From Gammaproteobacteria bacterium (GTDB lineage Bacteria > Pseudomonadota > Gammaproteobacteria > UBA12402), in contig JANQHY010000186.1 of the NCBI GenBank assembly GCA_028282395.1, positions 1 to 28,808 of the forward strand: a DNA stretch of 28,808 nucleotides, written 5' to 3'. The notes under the pieces were generated by a model. That model ran no database searches and had not been told where the DNA came from. It was given only the letters and a program-made list of their open reading frames with translations. Position numbers and translations under genes: made by a program. Shown piece by piece: positions 17,763-24,111 of the stretch (position 1 is the first letter of the stretch; the number at the start of each line of letters is the position of its first letter).

Positions 17763-18755
17763 ATGCGTATGCACGCAAAACGTTTTTCATCAGAAAATGC
17801 AAATTCTAGTTCTCCATTTGATAAAAGAATTTGTATAATTGGTGGCGGGGTATCAGGATTAAGCTGTGGCATAGAATTATTAAAATCGGGCTATTCAGTT
17901 GTGCATCTGTTAGCTAAATCCTTTTCGCCTCATACCACTTCTGATATCGCCGCAGCAGTTTGGCGACCTTACCATATGATGCCAGAAAAATTAGCAATGA
18001 AGTGGGCAATGGAAAGTTTAAAAATCTTCAAATATTTAAGTAAAGAATCAGCGTCAGGTGTAACATGGATGAATTTAACAGAAGTCTATCGACATAAGCG
18101 GCAGAAACCTGAGTGGATGCAGGCCGTTGATTGTTTAGCTGCTCCGACTATTCCTAATTACTACTCTTGCGCCTTTCGTGTACGTGTGCCATTAATTGAT
18201 ACAGCGCTCTACATGCCTTATTTGCTAAACAAGTTTCAACAGTTGGGTGGCGTCGTAACGCATAAATTTATCCATAATTTACAGGAGGTAGATAACTATG
18301 GTTGTATTATCAATTGTTCAGGTATAGGTAGTCGGCAATTGGTTCACGACCATCAGGTTTTTCCGCTCAAAGGCCATGTTGTACAAGTTACTAAACCTGA
18401 TGGCGTAGATGAGGGTATTGCTGATTATGAGCAGGAGAGAATTTATATCTATCCACGTCATAATGACTGTATAATTGGCTCTACATCAGAAGAGAATCAA
18501 TGGGAGTTATCTTATGATATGCAAGCAGCAGAAAGTTTATTCGAAAGAGCTAAAATATTGTATCCAGCCCTTAAATCAGCAGAGATTATAGCGCATAGAG
18601 TTGGGTTTCGTCCTTCGCGAAAAGAGATTAAGCTATATGCTGAACCGTTATCCTTAAATACCCTTGTGGTTCATAACTACGGACATGGTGGTCGGGGGTT
18701 TACACTTTCGTGGGGGTGTGCAAGAAGGGTAATAGATATATTGAGCGAATATTAG
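17763..18755 (+). CDS. FAD-dependent D-amino-acid oxidase-like protein (DAO family)
   Basis: This flavoprotein oxidase of 330 residues is likely to be cytosolic. The N-terminus has a Rossmann FAD-binding stretch, ICIIGGGVSGLSCGIELL (23-40). The middle has the second flavin-contact segment INCSGIGSRQL (183-193). The C-terminus has the DAO family signature around HRVGFRPSRKEI (Arg 283 being the expected substrate carboxylate ligand) and HNYGHGGRGFTLSWG (304-318). This combination matches D-amino-acid and D-aspartate oxidases, which convert a D-amino acid plus O2 to a 2-oxo acid, ammonia and hydrogen peroxide. Substrate preference cannot be read safely. GAGGTGG at 17749-17755 lies 7 bases before the ATG; a second ATG at 17769 is possible. 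The photolyase gene follows 55 bases later on the same strand, though it appears to have its own promoter. Such enzymes are uncommon in bacteria, so peptidoglycan-derived D-amino acids are a plausible but unproven substrate. Confidence 0.85.
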   Translation: MRMHAKRFSSENANSSSPFDKRICIIGGGVSGLSCGIELLKSGYSVVHLLAKSFSPHTTSDIAAAVWRPYHMMPEKLAMKWAMESLKIFKYLSKESASGVTWMNLTEVYRHKRQKPEWMQAVDCLAAPTIPNYYSCAFRVRVPLIDTALYMPYLLNKFQQLGGVVTHKFIHNLQEVDNYGCIINCSGIGSRQLVHDHQVFPLKGHVVQVTKPDGVDEGIADYEQERIYIYPRHNDCIIGSTSEENQWELSYDMQAAESLFERAKILYPALKSAEIIAHRVGFRPSRKEIKLYAEPLSLNTLVVHNYGHGGRGFTLSWGCARRVIDILSEY

Positions 18756-18773
18756 TGGTTCTAAACCTTCCTA

Positions 18774-18782
18774 TGTTACAAT
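18774..18782 (+). promoter_or_regulatory. Candidate extended -10 promoter of the photolyase gene
   Basis: TGTTACAAT is an extended -10 (TGN followed by TACAAT, one mismatch from TATAAT) located 28 bases before the photolyase ATG. No good -35 hexamer is visible, which extended -10 promoters can tolerate. Confidence 0.4.
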
Positions 18783-18810
18783 CCCATTTTACTCTTTGGA
18801 GATAGTTAGT

Positions 18811-20226
18811 ATGAGTAAAAAGCGTGTGCTCTATTGGTTTCGTCAGGACCTTCGTTTAAGCGATAATCCAGCTTTATCCGCTGCATCACAGCATGGCGAA
18901 GTTATACCAGTGTATATTCTCGATGATATTCACGCAGGCAACTACAAGATGGGGGCAGCTAGTCGCTGGTGGTTACACCATTCATTAACCAGTTTGAATC
19001 AGGCGCTTGATCAAAATCTCTGCTGTTATCAGGGTGATGCAGAATTATGCCTTCTTGATTTAATTAAACGTCATAAAATTGACGCAGTTTATTGGAATCG
19101 CTGTTACGAACCATGGCGCATTGAACGTGACCAGCAGATTAAGTCGCTTCTGAAAGAGCAGGGCATTGATGTGCATAGTGATAATGGATCACTGTTATGG
19201 GAGCCTTGGCAAGTTCTTAAAAAGGACGGGACTCCCTACAAGGTTTTTACCCCATTTTATCGCAGAGGTTGTCTTAATGCGATGGTGCCTAGGCCGCCAT
19301 TGGCTGAAGTTAGAGGGATGAAATTGATGCGTGATAAGGCCGCACTCTCTATCAATGCACTGAATTTATTACCGACAATCGATTGGGCGCAAGGGTGGCA
19401 AAAATATTGGCAAGTAGGTGAGCGTGGGGCGCAGAAGCGCTTAGCTACTTTTTTAGCCGAGCAGGTTGATCACTATCAGCTGGGACGTAATTTTCCTGCA
19501 CAACAGCACGTATCACGATTGTCCCCATATTTGCATTTTGGCGAAATTTCACCCAATCAGATATGGCATGCTGTAAAAGAGAAAAAGCCAAGCGATTCTA
19601 CAGATACTTTTTTAAGTGAGTTGGGTTGGCGAGAATTCTCTTACTATCTACTCTATCATTTCCCGATGTTGCCTGAAAAGAATCTACAGAAAAAGTTTGA
19701 TGCCTTTTCTTGGAAGAAGAGTCAAGCTACGCTCAAGTGCTGGCAGCGCGGCGAGACGGGTTATCCAATTGTTGATGCCGGTATGCGAGAGTTATGGCAA
19801 ACTGGCTATATGCATGGCCGCGTACGGATGATTGTCGGATCATTTTTAGTAAAAAACCTTTTGTTGCATTGGCATCACGGTGAAGAGTGGTTTTGGGACT
19901 GTTTGGTTGATGCGGATTTGGCTAATAACAGTGCTAGTTGGCAGTGGGTGGCCGGTTGTGGCGCTGATGCTGCACCCTACTTTCGTATTTTTAACCCTAT
20001 TACTCAGGGGCAGAAGTTTGATCCAGAGGGTGAATATACTCGCTATTATGTGCCTGAATTAAAACATTTGCCAAAGAAATATCTATTTAACCCGTGGCAG
20101 GCACCGTCAGCTGTGCTTGAAGAGGCTGGTGTGGTATTAGGGAAAAACTACCCTAAGCCTATTGTTGATTTAAAGCTCTCCAGAGAGCGTGCACTAGAGG
20201 CTTTTCGTCAGCTAAAGGTTACATGA
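18811..20226 (+). CDS. phrB: Deoxyribodipyrimidine photo-lyase (class I CPD photolyase)
   Basis: The enzyme uses blue light to split cyclobutane pyrimidine dimers through reduced FAD. The protein has 471 residues, the usual size. The N-terminal alpha/beta photolyase domain (about 4-165, starting KRVLYWFRQDLRLSDNP) normally binds the antenna pigment. The C-terminal FAD domain contains GRNFPAQQHVSRLSPYLHFG, SELGWREFSYYLLYHFP, the signature ETGYPIVDAGMRELWQTGYM and the tryptophan-rich SASWQWVAGCG before DAAPYFRIFNP, which carries FAD-binding and electron-transfer Trp residues. The start is the ATG at 18811 with GGAG 10 bases upstream; the longer TTG start at 18796 would put that site inside the coding region. 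It follows the DAO-like gene. The class I assignment is firm; CPD rather than (6-4) specificity is inferred from overall similarity to PhrB. Confidence 0.95.
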   Translation: MSKKRVLYWFRQDLRLSDNPALSAASQHGEVIPVYILDDIHAGNYKMGAASRWWLHHSLTSLNQALDQNLCCYQGDAELCLLDLIKRHKIDAVYWNRCYEPWRIERDQQIKSLLKEQGIDVHSDNGSLLWEPWQVLKKDGTPYKVFTPFYRRGCLNAMVPRPPLAEVRGMKLMRDKAALSINALNLLPTIDWAQGWQKYWQVGERGAQKRLATFLAEQVDHYQLGRNFPAQQHVSRLSPYLHFGEISPNQIWHAVKEKKPSDSTDTFLSELGWREFSYYLLYHFPMLPEKNLQKKFDAFSWKKSQATLKCWQRGETGYPIVDAGMRELWQTGYMHGRVRMIVGSFLVKNLLLHWHHGEEWFWDCLVDADLANNSASWQWVAGCGADAAPYFRIFNPITQGQKFDPEGEYTRYYVPELKHLPKKYLFNPWQAPSAVLEEAGVVLGKNYPKPIVDLKLSRERALEAFRQLKVT

Positions 20227-20268
20227 TAAATACTTTTATTATGATGCTTTAACCTTATCTGATGCTCT

Positions 20269-20697
20269 CTATCTGAGAGAAAAAATTAGCCAGAGTAGAG
20301 AAGATATTGATGCCATGATTAAAGTGAAGAAGGTGAGTTTCATGCCATTTACACGGTATTTGAAGGAGGCAGGGTCTCTCTTCTCTGCAACTAGCATGCC
20401 ATATATATGCAGACAACGTCCCATTATCAGCGTTAAACACAAGAAGGCTAACCAAAATGTTGGAGTCGCTTCGAGTGTCATGACTAATAAGGTTACTAGT
20501 GCCAACGGCGTATATTGAGAGAAATTGCTATGTGCTTGAATCGCAGCAGTCAATTGAGGATCTTGACTGATGTTGCCAAGAAATATTTTGTTACGATTGC
20601 GTTGTTTAATCACATATAACGAGAGCGGAATGTATATTATGACTAATAATACAACTGTTAGATTAAAGAATAGCCAGTTGAGTGTAAACGTTACCAT
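20269..20697 (-). CDS. MAPEG-family integral membrane protein
   Basis: This is a 142-residue, very hydrophobic protein with four predicted transmembrane helices (about 5-27, 62-80, 80-100 and 118-140). Between helices 1 and 2 it has AIQAHSNFSQYTPLALV, matching the MAPEG motif (R/A-x-x-AH-x-N-x-x-E-Y/x-P). MAPEG proteins (membrane-associated proteins in eicosanoid and glutathione metabolism) include glutathione S-transferase/peroxidase-like enzymes; bacterial members of this short type have no settled role. Glu of the motif is replaced by Gln (SQYTP), so glutathione catalysis is unproven. The start at 20697 follows AAGGTAGG, which overlaps the stop of the upstream SOUL gene 8 bases away, so the two genes are very probably one operon. 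It converges on the photolyase gene with only 42 bases between them and no obvious terminator. Confidence 0.82.
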   Translation of the reverse strand: MVTFTLNWLFFNLTVVLLVIIYIPLSLYVIKQRNRNKIFLGNISQDPQLTAAIQAHSNFSQYTPLALVTLLVMTLEATPTFWLAFLCLTLIMGRCLHIYGMLVAEKRDPASFKYRVNGMKLTFFTLIMASISSLLWLIFSLR

Positions 20698-20705
20698 ATC
20701 ACTAC

Positions 20706-21359
20706 CTACCTTGTTACACGCTCAGCCACGGGGTTAGCGCTAATAGTAAAAAGAATTTCATTACGACGCATTGCTGGTAATGTCCATGGCGGGTTGTAAA
20801 ATGCATAAATAGGTTCGCCAGTTGTCTCTATTTGATTCTCTTTTAGATAGGACTCTAACTCTGTTAAGTGTTGCTCAATATTCTTATCAGTAATTTTGCC
20901 ACTAAATCGAATAACAATTGCCTCGATAGCAGGTTGCTGATAAACGTTTATCGCTGAGTTGTTGGGTTTAGGTAATGTTTCAAGGGTGTAATTTTTTGGC
21001 ATGACAAAACGGATATGCCAGTTATTATTTTTATCAGGTGTTTGAATAACCGGTGCAGTCATGGCAATTTTTTTACTTTGCTGGCTGTTGATTTCACGAT
21101 TATTGCCAAAGATGTAGTTTGCTAATTGACGAAAGCCTTGGTTGATTGCAGTATCACGATTGCCAGACTCAGTGACTTCGGCAATAAGCATTGGTGCGTA
21201 ATCGCGTCTTTCAATATTACCCTGTTTTGAGATAAGTTTGTAAGCTGGCTCGTTAACATTTCTCATAGTCAGATAGTAAATAATAAAATAGGCTGCAATT
21301 AATATAACAGCAATAATCAAAATGGTCCACATGATTTTCTTCCTGGTTAGTGAGGTCAT
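20706..21359 (-). CDS. SOUL/HBP-family heme-binding protein with N-terminal membrane anchor
   Basis: This is a 217-residue protein. Residues about 10-28 (MWTILIIAVILIAAYFII) form one transmembrane helix after an RKK cluster, so the rest is probably anchored at the inner membrane facing the periplasm. The SOUL domain (about 38-212) shows the family opening EPAYKLISKQGNIERRDYAP, the conserved KIAMTAPVI, and RFVMPKNYTLETLPKPNN. SOUL proteins bind heme or tetrapyrroles in some eukaryotes; heme ligands are not conserved across bacterial members, so binding here is inferred. GGAAG lies 7 bases before ATG 21359. An inner ATG at 21332 also has a good AGGAAG site, so the true start may be 27 bases shorter, beginning directly at the helix. 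It is the first gene of a pair with the MAPEG gene and has an extended -10 promoter about 110 bases upstream. Confidence 0.88.
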   Translation of the reverse strand: MTSLTRKKIMWTILIIAVILIAAYFIIYYLTMRNVNEPAYKLISKQGNIERRDYAPMLIAEVTESGNRDTAINQGFRQLANYIFGNNREINSQQSKKIAMTAPVIQTPDKNNNWHIRFVMPKNYTLETLPKPNNSAINVYQQPAIEAIVIRFSGKITDKNIEQHLTELESYLKENQIETTGEPIYAFYNPPWTLPAMRRNEILFTISANPVAERVTR

Positions 21360-21467
21360 AGCGATACTTCCATAGTGACAGTAGGGCTCTCATGGGGAGT
21401 TGCAAAAGCATTTGATTTAAATGATATTTTCATTCTTTTCCCTAAGCCGAATATTCCAAGTTACTCT

Positions 21468-21476
21468 ATTATAGCA
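21468..21476 (-). promoter_or_regulatory. Extended -10 promoter for the SOUL-MAPEG pair
   Basis: On the - strand TGCTATAAT is a perfect extended -10 (TG, one base, TATAAT). It sits just after the end of the ABC-F gene and about 110 bases before the SOUL start. A canonical -35 is not visible 17 bases upstream. It suggests that the pair can be transcribed independently of the ABC-F gene. Confidence 0.5.
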
Positions 21477-21482
21477 AATATG

Positions 21483-22937
21483 TTAATTATTTGCTTGATC
21501 CTGGGTTGTATTGAGCAAAAGTCCTTTCTTAATTGTGTAGGTTTCATCAAGATTAATAGCATTTAAGAAATCCTGGTCATGTGAGATGATAATCAGCGTG
21601 CCGGGGTAGGCATTGAGTACCTGGATCATATGGTCACGCGCCTCGAGATCGAGATTGTTACTTACTTCATCTAGCAGAAGTATGCCAGGGCTATTAGCAG
21701 CTATTTTGGCAAGTGCTAATCGCGCTTTTTCGCCTCCGGAAAGTGTCTCTGCCTGAGCATAAATCTCTTCATTGCTATAAAAAAGAAAATCACTTAGATG
21801 GCGTCTAATCTGGGCCTCACTCCAATCAGGCTTAACATTAGCGAGATTGTCAATAACCGATTGGGTAGGGTTGACAAGCTTGTAGTGTTGATCAAGATAA
21901 CCGATACAGTTAGCTGGGGGAAGAGACCAATGGCCAGTAGTATTGATGTTAGGATCAGCCATTATCGCTTTCATTAAGGTTGTTTTTCCACAACCGTTGT
22001 CGCCAGCTATCGCTATACGGCTACCAGGAGGAAGTGAGAGGTGAATCTTGTCAAGGAGAGAGTTCTCATTATAACTAATACTCCCTAGAGAGATTGCTAT
22101 GCCTAAATGTTGATGGTAATTTGCTGTATCTAATGAGAAGGTGGGGGTAATGATTTCAGGGCAATTTAATTGGGAAAGCTGCTGTAATAGTACTTGTTTC
22201 TTTGCGCTGATAGCTGCACGAGTACTGCCCGCATGGGTTTCTGCCCGATCTGCTTTGGCATTACTAACAACCGTTGGCCATTTACGCTGAGCTATGCTTT
22301 TTTTCCCTTTGGTGCGACTTTTAGCCGCACGCTGTTGTGCCTTCATTAATTGAGCGTGCATATCACTTTTTTGTTGTTGTAGTGTCGTTAACTGCTTGTT
22401 AAGTTGCTCACGCTTCACAGCAATCGTTTGTTGATAGTCGACATATTCCCCTTGAAAAGTATGAATTTTTCCTGCATCAATATGCCAAAAATGGTGAATT
22501 GAGCTTTTCAGTAGTGTCACATCGTGTGAGGCAATAATTAAGGTGCCAGGAAAATGGTCGAGCATCCGGAGTAGTGAACGACGATTTTTCTTGTCAAGGT
22601 GATTAGTAGGTTCGTCAAGTAGTAGTACATTGGGGTTAAGGCAGAGTGCTTGAGTGAGTTCGCTGTTTAACTGCTCTGCGCCACTTTGGTTACTATCCTC
22701 GGTTACAATAATCTGTCTAAGGTAGCCAAACTGTACCTCGCTAGGAAGGTTTATTTTTCCATAGGTAGGTGCAATAAGGCCTTGAAGTAATTTTAACAGG
22801 CTTGATTTGCCACAACCATTACGACCAATAATGGCAATGCGATCACCATAATGGATTGATGCAGTGAAGTGTTCAAAGCAGATTTTGTTTGGCCAATAGA
22901 GGGATAGATCAATTAATTGGATTGGTTTATGCATCAT
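21483..22937 (-). CDS. ABC-F family ATPase with a shortened first nucleotide-binding domain
   Basis: This is a soluble protein of 484 residues with two ABC cassettes and no membrane helices. ABC-F proteins act on the ribosome, either as translation factors or as antibiotic-target protection proteins. Cassette 1 has Walker A GRNGCGKSS (38-46), a Q-loop near YLRQ (72-75), a degenerate signature SGAEQL (85-90, normally SGGEQ), Walker B VLLLDEPTNHLD (104-115) and the switch His in ASHD. Cassette 2 has Walker A GDNGCGKTT, a perfect LSGGEKARLALA, Walker B LLLDEVSNNLD and ISHD. The charged helical linker between cassettes (about 172-250, Lys/Gln/Arg-rich) is the P-site tRNA interaction motif region. 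Cassette 1 keeps only about 10 residues between Q-loop and signature, so its helical subdomain is largely missing, against about 45 residues in cassette 2. The start is ATG 22937 or 22934, with a weak ribosome-binding site. Substrate or drug is unknown. Confidence 0.88.
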   Translation of the reverse strand: MMHKPIQLIDLSLYWPNKICFEHFTASIHYGDRIAIIGRNGCGKSSLLKLLQGLIAPTYGKINLPSEVQFGYLRQIIVTEDSNQSGAEQLNSELTQALCLNPNVLLLDEPTNHLDKKNRRSLLRMLDHFPGTLIIASHDVTLLKSSIHHFWHIDAGKIHTFQGEYVDYQQTIAVKREQLNKQLTTLQQQKSDMHAQLMKAQQRAAKSRTKGKKSIAQRKWPTVVSNAKADRAETHAGSTRAAISAKKQVLLQQLSQLNCPEIITPTFSLDTANYHQHLGIAISLGSISYNENSLLDKIHLSLPPGSRIAIAGDNGCGKTTLMKAIMADPNINTTGHWSLPPANCIGYLDQHYKLVNPTQSVIDNLANVKPDWSEAQIRRHLSDFLFYSNEEIYAQAETLSGGEKARLALAKIAANSPGILLLDEVSNNLDLEARDHMIQVLNAYPGTLIIISHDQDFLNAINLDETYTIKKGLLLNTTQDQANN

Positions 22938-23121
22938 GACAGTCTCTTAAATTTTTAGGGCTAATAGAATTAACTTTGATTAAATAAATGGCTTTTTCAA
23001 GCGGATTGCCCTAATAAAAGGCAATATTAAGAGAGTGTGTTCATGACGGTAAATACCTCAAAAGATTTAATACACCGATATTCTAGCTTTTTTCTTCTAT
23101 AAAGTCAAATATTTTCTTATT

Positions 23122-23157
23122 CGTGGATCCCGCGGCAAGCCGCGGGACGACGGGGGT
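23122..23157. repeat. GC-rich palindromic element, dispersed-repeat type
   Basis: A GC-rich island in an AT-rich intergenic gap contains TCCCGCGGC-AA-GCCGCGGGA (23128-23147), a 9-bp perfect stem, flanked by TCGTGGA and CGACGGGGG. As a hairpin it would be CCCGCGG with a CAAG loop. Its composition is sharply different from its surroundings, and the form GGATCCCGCGG...CCGCGGGA recalls short palindromic repeats spread through many intracellular-bacterial genomes (from memory, not searched). It lies between the 3' end of the 239-residue gene and the start of the ABC-F gene, a usual place for REP-like elements. The remaining bases of the 22938-23207 gap show only a small stem ATTGCC/GGCAAT near 23005-23025. 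Confidence 0.6.
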
Positions 23158-23207
23158 GAGAGCTCTAATTGATACGGTGTGAAATCTTAAAAAGTCATAA
23201 TCAATTT

Positions 23208-23927
23208 CTACGAATAAACTACACTAATCTCAACATTAGCGAGGTTGGAGGAGTGCAAAGTGACTTTCTGCAGAAATGCTGTTGCATTTGGAATTAGCTT
23301 AAGCCAATGATTATTCATGCCTTTTTTTGTAGGAATCTGAAAAACGCCTTCTAATACGTAGCCCAAATCGCATTCTTGTACAGATTTTATCATCAGCACC
23401 ATCGTTTTATGAAAGCCAAGTGCTTTCTTTGTTGAGGCAACAATAATAGGGTTATCAGACGGTTTTGTTGGCGAGATAACCATTGCTGGTAACGGTGTTC
23501 TAATAATCAACTCACCTAACTCAGGGAGGATGTTGGCGGAAATGTCTAATTGATAAGGCGCAGATTGGTCTGAATCCTGCTGTAATAGCTTAAGACGTTT
23601 AGTCTCATTAAAATCTGGTGTTCTTCCAGATAGGATATCCTCTTCATACAGTACACCGATTAAATTGTTTTCTGCCTTTGCATGACTTATGATCTCCTGC
23701 TTAACAGCCTCGTAATAGGCACGTACAATTTTATTTGGCACCTCTTTTGCATAATTTAATAAACTCTTTTTTATTATTTTTTTTGATAACATCTTAGTAG
23801 GGAATTTTCCGCGATTTGCAAAGTCATCAGCTTTTTGAAAACTGTGTTGATAGACGTAGTTCCAAAAGACGTCAGCAGAGATCATCTGAACGAGCTGTGG
23901 ACTAAGGGTTGGTTTGGTATTATTCAT
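23208..23927 (-). CDS. Hypothetical protein, 239 residues, unrecognised
   Basis: I do not recognise this protein. It is a soluble-looking product without signal peptide or membrane helix. Residues about 1-95 are helical and basic (QKADDFANRGKFP, KKIIKKSLLNYAKEVP). Residues about 105-239 look like mixed beta strands (GVLYEEDILSG, LIIRTPLPAMVIS, NPIIVASTKKALGFHKTMVL, CDLGYVLEGVFQIPTKKG, VTLHSSNLANVEISVVYS), so a two-domain build is likely. Coding status is supported by a strong GGAGGTAAGC ribosome-binding site 2 bases before the ATG, an upstream promoter at 23967-23995 and consistent codon use. It lies downstream of the large coiled-coil gene on the same strand, 184 bases away, but has its own promoter. 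A GC-rich palindrome follows it. No operon partner or catalytic motif points to a function. Confidence 0.75.
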   Translation of the reverse strand: MNNTKPTLSPQLVQMISADVFWNYVYQHSFQKADDFANRGKFPTKMLSKKIIKKSLLNYAKEVPNKIVRAYYEAVKQEIISHAKAENNLIGVLYEEDILSGRTPDFNETKRLKLLQQDSDQSAPYQLDISANILPELGELIIRTPLPAMVISPTKPSDNPIIVASTKKALGFHKTMVLMIKSVQECDLGYVLEGVFQIPTKKGMNNHWLKLIPNATAFLQKVTLHSSNLANVEISVVYS

Positions 23928-23966
23928 TGCTTACCTCCATTTCTAGGTATTTCTCTAACCAATGAA

Positions 23967-23995
23967 ATAATGCGCCTTGAGACTGCTAAAGTCAA
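23967..23995 (-). promoter_or_regulatory. Sigma-70 promoter of the 239-residue gene
   Basis: On the - strand TTGACT (23990-23995) and CATTAT (23967-23972) are separated by exactly 17 bases. An A-rich tract upstream (AAAAAAAGCAAAAAG) could act as an UP element. The predicted start is about 30-35 bases before the ATG at 23927. Confidence 0.55.
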
Positions 23996-24111
23996 CTTTT
24001 TGCTTTTTTTGTATTTAAAGCCAACTGAAGAGATAGCAAGTATATAAACAGCTACTAGAGATCTCATAGGGGTTAATAGCAATACATTAGGGAGTAATTT
24101 GCGTCAAAGAT

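Noticed and set aside
20227..20268. Stem CTCTC-TATCT-GAGAG before an A-run in the gap between photolyase and MAPEG genes, considered as a terminator.
   Set aside because: The 5-bp stem is too short, and the T-run precedes rather than follows it on the - strand.
23005..23025. Small stem ATTGCC/GGCAAT in the gap before the ABC-F gene.
   Set aside because: Only 6 bp with a 9-base AT-rich loop and no T-tract; too weak to call a terminator.
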